A DNA stretch of 64,000 nt from Carallia brachiata. Lineage: Eukaryota > Streptophyta > Magnoliopsida > Malpighiales > Rhizophoraceae. The stretch spans positions 4,519,250 to 4,583,249 of the forward strand of contig JADCRB010000016.1 of assembly GCA_021464245.1 (NCBI GenBank). The letters are read 5' to 3'. This document shows, one piece after another, positions 57,521-64,000 of this stretch. A program made the translations under genes and the position numbers. The first letter of the stretch is position 1. Every line of letters begins with the position of its first letter. Below the pieces are notes generated by a model. It searched no databases, was not told where the DNA came from, and was given only the letters and a program-made list of their open reading frames with translations.

Positions 57521-60500
57521 TCTTCTCGTCTTTTATATTCGTGTGGGCAGGGAGTATGCTTTTGCTATTGTTGCCATCTCACCTTTTATACTTGTACAAG
57601 TATGGAGTGCGGTTGTGTTGTTGTTGCCGTGTTACCTTTTATACTTGTGCAGGTAAGAAGCACGCTTTGTTATTACAGTCTCACCTTTTATGCTCGTGCG
57701 GGCAATGAGTATGCTTTGTTGTTGCCGTCTCGCATTTTAAACTTTTGTAGCAAAGGAGTCTGCTTTTGTTGTTGTTGCCATCTTGCTTTTTAACTCATGC
57801 GGGCTAAGAGTTTACTTTGCCATTGTTATCAACTCGCCTTTTAAACTCTTGTAGTAAAGGAGTCTGCTTTTGTTGTTGTTGCGACCTTGCTTTTTAACTC
57901 ATGCGGGATAAGTGTCTACTTTGCCATTGTTATTGTCTCGCCTTTTAAACTCTTGTAGCAAAAGAGTCTGCTTTTGTTGTTATAGCCATCTTGCTTTCTA
58001 AATCATGCAGGATAAGAGTCTACTTTGCCATTGTTATCGTCTCACCTTTTATACTCTTGCGAGCAAGGAGTATACTTTGCTATTTTCATGTTGCCTTTTA
58101 TATTCATGCGTGCAAGTAGTACGCTTTTGTTGTTGTTGTTGTCTCACCCTTTATACTCGTGTGGGCGTCGTCGTTGTTGTCTCGCCTTTTATACTCAAGC
58201 GGGAAAGGAGTATGCTTTGTTGTTGTCGTCTTGTCTTTTATACTCGTGAAGCTGGAGAGTGTGCTTTTATTGTTATTGCTGTCTCCCCTTTTCCACTCGT
58301 ATGGGCAAGGAGTTTGGTTTTGTTTTTATTGCTGTGTCGCCTTTTATATTCATGTAGGCAAGGAACATGCTTTGTTGTTGCCGTTTTGCCTGTTGTACTC
58401 GTGTGGGCAAGGAGTACACTTTGTCGTTACCGTCTCGCCATTTATACTCCTTTGGGAAAGGAGTATGCCTTTGTTGTTGTTGCCGTCTAGCCTTTTAACT
58501 CGTGCAGGCTAAAAGTTTACTTCGCTGTTATTACCGTTTAACCTTTTATACTCGTGCGGGCAAGGTGTATAATTTTGTTGTTTCACTTTTCGCCTTTTAC
58601 ACTCTTGCGGGCAAGGAGTCTACTTTTGTTGTTGTTGTCGTCTTACTTTTATACTCATGCGGGCAAAGAATCCTATTTTGTTGTTGTTGCCATCTCACCT
58701 TTTATACTTGGTCGGACAAGGAGTATACTTTTATTGCTGTACTTGTCATCTTTTATACTCTCACGGGAAAGGAGTCTTCATTTGTTGTCGTTGCCGTCTA
58801 GGCTTTTAGCTCTGGCGGGCTAGGAGTTTGCCTTCCTGATGTTATCGTCTCACTTTTTATACTCGTGTCGGCAAGGTGTATACTTTTGTTGTTGTACTTT
58901 TTGCCTTCAATACTCTTGTGGGAAAGAGTCTACTTTTGTTGTTATTACCATCTTACCTTTTATACTCATGTGGGCAAGCAGTCTGGTTTTGTTGTTATTG
59001 TCGTCTCGCCTTTTATGCTTAGTTAGGCTAGAAGTATACTTTTCTTGTTGTACTTGTCATCATTTAGACTCTTGCGGTAAGGAGTCTGCTTCGTTGTTGT
59101 TGCCGTCTCGCCTCTTATACTCGTGCAGGCAAATAGTATACTTTTGTGGTTCTACTTTTTGCCTTTTATACTCTTGTGGGCAAGGAGCCTGCTTTTTTTG
59201 TTGCTGCTGACTCGCCTTTGATACTCATGTGAGCAGGGAGTTTAGTTTTGTTGTTGTTATTGTCATGCCTTTTATACTTGTGCAAGTAAGGAGACCACTT
59301 TTGTTGTCTTACTTTTTGATTTTTTTACTCTTGTAGGCAAGAAGTCTGTCTTTGTTGTTGTTACTGTCTCACCTTTTATGCTTTTATGAGCTAGGAGTCT
59401 AGTTTTGTTGTTGTTGTTGCCTGGCCTTTTATACTGATGCGGGTAAGGAGTATGGTTTACTCTTGCCATCTCATGCTTTGTACTCGTGCTGGCAGAGAGT
59501 ATGCTGTTGTTGTTGTTGCCATCTCGCCTTTTATACTTGCAGGGATAAGGAGTTTGGCTTTGTTATTGTTGCCACACTGCCTTTTATTCTCGCGTGGGCG
59601 AGCAGGATGCTTTGTTGTCGCCGTCTTGCTTTTATACTCGTGCAAGCAAGGAGTAGGCTTTGCTGTTGTCGCCCCGCCTTTTATACTCTTGTTAACAAGG
59701 AGTCTGCTTTTGCTGTTGTTGCCGTCTAGCCTTTTAACTCGCGCGAGCTATGAGTCAGCTTTTGTTGTTGTACTTTTTGCCTTTTGTACTCTTGTGGGCA
59801 AGGCATCTGTTTTTTTTTTTTATTGCTGCTGTCTCGCCTTTTACACTTGTGCAGGCGAGGAGTCTAGTTTTGTTGTTGTTACTAACTCGCCTTTTATACT
59901 CATGCAGGCAAGCCGTATGCTTTGCTGTTGCCGTCTCACCTTTTATACTCTTGTGGGCTAGGACTTTGGTTTTGTTGTTGTAGCTGTCTCGTTTTTTATA
60001 CTTGTGCAGGTAAGGATCATGTTTTGTTGTTGCCATCTTACCTTTTATACTCGTACGAGCAAGGAGCAGGCTTTGTTGTTAACGTCTTGCCTTTATACTC
60101 TTGCAGGGAAGGCGTATGCTTTGCTGTTGCTGTCTTGCCTTTTATACTCGTGCGTGCAAAGAGTCTGTTTTGTTGTTGTTGCTGTCTCGCCTTTCATACT
60201 CGTACAGGCAAGGAGTCTGGTATTGTTGTTGTTGTTGTGTCACTTTTTACTCCTGTACAGGTAAGCAACATGCTTTATTGCCGTCTTGCCTTTCATACTC
60301 GTGCAGGCAAGGGGTGGGCTTTGTTGTTGTTGTCCCGCGTTTTATACACTTGTAGGCAAGGAGTCTACTTTTGCTGTTGTTGCTATCTCGCCTTTTAAAC
60401 TTGTGTGGGCAAGGAATTTGGTTTGTCGTTGTTGCCGTCTTGCCTTTTATACTCATGTAGGGAAAGGAGTATGTCTTGCTATTACCGTCTCGCCTTTTAC

Positions 60501-63500
60501 ACTCGTACGGGTTGGGAATATGCTTTTGTTGCTATTGACATCTCGCCTTCTTTACCTGTATAGGAAAGGAGTCTAGTTTTGTTTTTGTTATCGTCTTACC
60601 TTTTGTACTCGTGGGGCCAAACAACATGCTTTGTTGTTGCTGTCTCGCTTTTTATACTCGTGTGGACAAGGAGTAGGCTTTGTTGTTTTTGTCTCGCCTT
60701 TGATACTTCTGTGGGCAAAGAGTCTGCTTTGTTGTTGTTGTCGTCTAGCCTTTGAACTCGTGCAGGCTAAGAGTCTACTTTTGGTATTGTACTAATTTCC
60801 TTTTGTACCCTTGCGAGCAAGGAGTCTGTTTTTGTTGTTGTTGCTGTCTTACCTTTAATACTTGTGCCAGCGAGGAATCTAGTTTTGTTGTTGTTACCGT
60901 CTTGCCTTTTATACTCGTTCAGGCAAGCAGTATGTGTTGCTCTCACCGTCTAGTCTTTTGTACCCATGCAGGAAAGGACTCTGGTTTTATTGTTGTTGCT
61001 GCCTCACCTTTTATACTAGTGCGGTAAGGAGCATGCTTTGTTGTTGTCGTCTCGCTTTTTATACTCATGCGAATAAGGTGTATGCTTTGTTGTTGTGTCT
61101 CGCCTTTTATACTCTTGCGAGGAAGGAGTACGCTTTGTTGTTGCTGTCTTACCTTTTATACTCATGCATGCAAGGAGTCTACTTTTGTTGTTGTTGCCGT
61201 CTCGCCTTTTATATTTGTACGGGCAATGAGACTGGTTTTGTTATTGTTGCCGTGTCGCTTTTTATTCTCATGTCGGCAAGTAGCATGCTTTGTTGTTGCC
61301 ACCTCGCCTTTTATACTTGTGCAGGCAAGCAACATGTTTTGTTGTTGCCGTCATGCCTTTTATACTCTTGCGGACAAGCAGCATGTTTTGTTGTTGTCGT
61401 CTTGCCTTTTATGCTCGTGTGGGCAAGGAGTAGGCTTTGTTGTTGTTGTCCCGCGTTTTATACTCTTGTGGGCAAAGAGTCTGCTTTTGCTCTTGTTGCT
61501 GTCTAGTCTTTTAAGTCATGCGGGCTAGGAGTTTGCTTTTGTTGTTGTAATTTTTGCCTTTTATACTTTTGCGGACAATGAGTTTACTTTTGTTGTTGTT
61601 GTTGTCTCACCTTTTACACTGGTATGGGCAAAGAGTCTTGTTTTGTCATTGTTTTCGTCTTGCTTTTTATACTTGTGCGGGGAAGGAGTATGTTCCCTTA
61701 TACTCGTGTGGGCAGGGTGTATGCTTTTGTTGCTGTTGCCATCTCGCCTTTTCTACCTATACAGGAAAGGAGTCTGGTTTTATTTTTGCTATCGTGTCAC
61801 CTTTTATACTCGTGGGGGTAAGCAACATGCTTTGTTGTTGCCGTCTCGTCTTTTATACCCGTGGAGGCAAGGAGTATGATTTGTTGTTGTGTCTCGCCTT
61901 TTGTACTCTTTGTTGTTGTTGCCATTTCGCATTTTATACTCGTGCAGGAAATGAGTCTAGTTTTGTTGTTTTTGTCGACTTACCTTTTATTCTCGTGCAG
62001 GCAAGGAGTATGCTTTGCTGTTGCCATCTCTCCTTTTATACTTATGCAGATAGGGAGCATGCTTTGTTGTTGCCGTGTAGCTTTTTATACTTGTGCGAGC
62101 AAAGAACATGCTTTGTTATTACAGTCTCGCCTTTTATACTCTTGCGGGGAAGGAGTGTGATTTTTTGTTGCCTCCTTGCCTTTTATACTCGTACGAGCAA
62201 GGACGCGCTTTTTATGCTCGTGCAGGCAGGGAGTATGCTTTGTCACTGCTGTCTCGCCTTTAATACTCGTGCATCCAAGGAGAATGCTTTGTTGTTGTCA
62301 TGATGCCTGCTATGCTCTTATGGTCAAGGAGTGTGCTTTGCTGTTGTTGCCGTCTCGCTTTTATTCTCGTGTGGGTAATGAGTATACTTTGTTGTTGCTG
62401 TCTCGCCTTTTATACTCGTGCGGGTAGGGAGTATGCTTTGCAGCTGTCGTCTCACCTTTTATCCTCTTGCAGGTATGGAGTATGTTTTTATTATTGTTGT
62501 CGTCTTGCCCTTTATACTTGTATGGGTAAAGGGTCTGATTTTGTCGTTCTTGTCGTCTTGCGTTTTATATTCATATGGGCAAGCAGCATGCTTTGTTATT
62601 GTCGTCTCGCTTTTTATGCTCATGCAAGTAAGGAGTATGATTTGTTGTTGCCTTCTTGCCCTTTATACTCCTGCAGACATGGAGTCTGCTTTTGTTGTTG
62701 TTGTCACCTCACTTTTTATACTCGTGCGGGCTAGGTGTCTGCTTTATTATTGTTGTGATCTCGCCTGTTATAGTCGTACGGGCAAAGTTTTACTTTTATT
62801 GTTGTACTTTTTGCCTTTTATACTCTTTCAGGTAAGGAGTCTGCTTTTGTTGTTGTTACTGTCTCGCCTTTTATACTCATGCGGGCAAGGATTCTAGTTT
62901 TGTTGTTGTTATCGACTTGCCCTTTATAGTCGTGCGGGTAAGGAGTATGCTTTGCTGTTGCCATCATGCCTTTTATACTCGTGCACGCAAGGACTATGCT
63001 TTTGTTGTTGCTGTCATCGTCTTGCCTTTTATACTTTTAGGAGCAAGGAATTTGTTTTGCTGTTGTTGCTGGTTCGCCTTTAATACTTGTGCGGTCAATG
63101 AGTATGCTTTGTTGTTGCCGTCCCCCTTTTTATGCTCTTACGAGCAAGGATTAGGCTTTGTTGTTGCCGTCACGCCTTTTATACTCTTAAGGGGAAAAGA
63201 GTATGCTTTGCTGCTATCGTTTTGCTTTTTAAACTCGTGCGGGAAAGGAGTGTGCTTTTGTTGTTGTTGCCGTCTCGCCTTTTATACTGAGTGGGCAAGG
63301 AGTATACTTTCATTGTTGTACTTTTCGCCTTTAAACTCTTTTAGACAAGCAGTTTACCTTTGTTGTTGTTGTTGTCTCGCATTTTATACTCATGCAGGTA
63401 GGGAGTTTGACATTGTTATTGTTATCGTCTTGCCTTTTATATTCGGGCAAGCAAGGAGTACGCTTTAGTTGTTGTACTTTTCGCTTCTTATAATCTTGCG

Positions 63501-64000
63501 GGCAAGGAGTCTGCATTTCTTGTTGTTGCTATCTCGCCTTTTATACTCATGTGGGAAAAAAGTTTGGTTTTATTGTTGCTGCCGTCTCACTTTTATACTC
63601 GTGCGTGCACGAAGTATACTTTTGTTGTTGTACTTTTCCCGTCTAAACTCTTGTGGATAAGCGGTCTACTTTTGTTGTTGTTGCTTTGTTGCCTTTTATA
63701 CTCGTGCGGGCAAGGATTCTGGTTTTGTTTTTATTGCCATCACACCTTTTATACTTATGCGAGAAAGAAGTATGATTTGCTGGCCTTACCTTTTATACTA
63801 GGCTAGGCAGGGAGTATGCATTTGTTGTTATTGCTATCTCGCTTTTCATACTCGTACAGGCTAGGAGTCTACTTTTGTTGTTGTTGCTGTGTCGATTTTT
63901 ACACTCGTGTGGGCAAGTAGTAGTCTTTGTTCTTGTCGTCTCGCTTTTTATACTTTTGCGAGCAAGGACTTTGCTTTTGTTGTTGTTGCTGTCTAGCCTT
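57521..64000 (+). repeat. large minisatellite array, ~49-53 bp units, continues beyond window
   Basis: A representative unit has three parts in order: GTCTCGCCTTTTATACTCG, TGCGGGCAAGGAGTATGC and TTTGTTGTTGCC (49 bp). From length I estimate about 125-130 units here. Variants: 53 bp with GTCTGCTTTTGTTGTTGTTG; 51 bp ending TTGTTGTTGTACTTTTTGCC; 52 bp starting TTTTAACTCGTGCGGGC and ending GTCTAGCC. All lie in one orientation. On the minus strand most units contain GAGTATAAAAGG. Forward frames such as 61554-62303 are by-products: the consensus lacks forward stops and the unit length rotates the frame, giving repetitive Cys/Val/Leu/Tyr peptides. Origin is probably expansion of a retrotransposon-internal repeat. 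Confidence 0.95.

Noticed and set aside
57369..63806. Dozens of overlapping plus-strand frames of 60-249 codons (for example 61554-62303) rich in Cys, Val, Leu, Tyr
   Set aside because: They are translations of the ~50 bp array in rotating frames. The consensus unit lacks forward stops, so open frames arise automatically. No start context, domain or codon bias.
57521..64000. CRISPR-like array
   Set aside because: Repeats are contiguous with no unique spacers, and the DNA is plant nuclear.

Overview
This window is nuclear DNA of a flowering plant, most likely a woody eudicot. The evidence is AT-rich spacers, genes split by GT..AG introns, plant-only gene families (a malectin-like LRR receptor-like protein and an AGP31-type cell-wall protein) and a dense load of plant transposons. 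It reads as a gene-poor, repeat-rich region. All products below are deduced by reading the sequence; no database search was run.

Layout. 1-2.7 kb: broken Ty1/copia retrotransposon whose 3' LTR is followed directly by a primer-binding site and a second gag start, so two elements share one LTR. 4.1-6.2 kb: non-autonomous DNA transposon with ~180 bp terminal inverted repeats. 6.8-8.1 kb: probable LTR-type dispersed repeat. 12.83-13.03 kb: exon-like orphan fragment. 14.0-16.3 kb: decayed FAR1/MULE-type transposase. 16.6-17.1 kb: two fold-back MITEs. 18.1-18.4 kb: unidentified minus-strand coding remnant. 19.5-23.4 kb: multi-exon minus-strand gene encoding a transposon-associated Ulp1/SUMO-type protease, catalytic residues present but with premature stops. 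23.8-24.2 kb: one decayed exon of a HAC1-type (p300/CBP-like) histone acetyltransferase.

31.8-32.3 kb: RNase H fragment of a non-LTR retrotransposon beside a SINE-like element. 32.8-38.8 kb: an apparently intact nine-exon minus-strand gene, an RLP4-like receptor protein (signal peptide, malectin-like domain, LRRs, transmembrane helix, no kinase). Its fifth intron holds a complete 576 bp TRIM retrotransposon with 5 bp target duplication. 39.8-39.95 kb: tRNA-derived SINE. 42.4-42.7 kb: LINE ORF2 tail. 43.9-45.3 kb: two-exon minus-strand AGP31-like secreted His/Pro-rich protein with a C-terminal PAC (Ole e 1-like) domain and an apparent 1-nt frameshift between signal peptide and Pro-rich region. 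48.0-48.4 kb: MITE with an internally triplicated body.

49.2-57.5 kb: scrambled pieces of Ty3/gypsy (Tat/Ogre-like) retrotransposons in both orientations, with minisatellites. 57.5-64 kb, running off the window: a large tandem array of ~49-53 bp units, roughly 130 copies here, with a smaller diverged block at 56.1-56.6 kb. Most units carry a TATAAAA motif on the minus strand, and there is local higher-order structure. The many forward reading frames through the array are by-products of the repeat, not genes.

Only the RLP4-like gene looks fully functional. The AGP31-like gene is functional only if the frameshift is an assembly error or polymorphism. Neither shares a pathway with its neighbours beyond both acting at the cell surface or wall.
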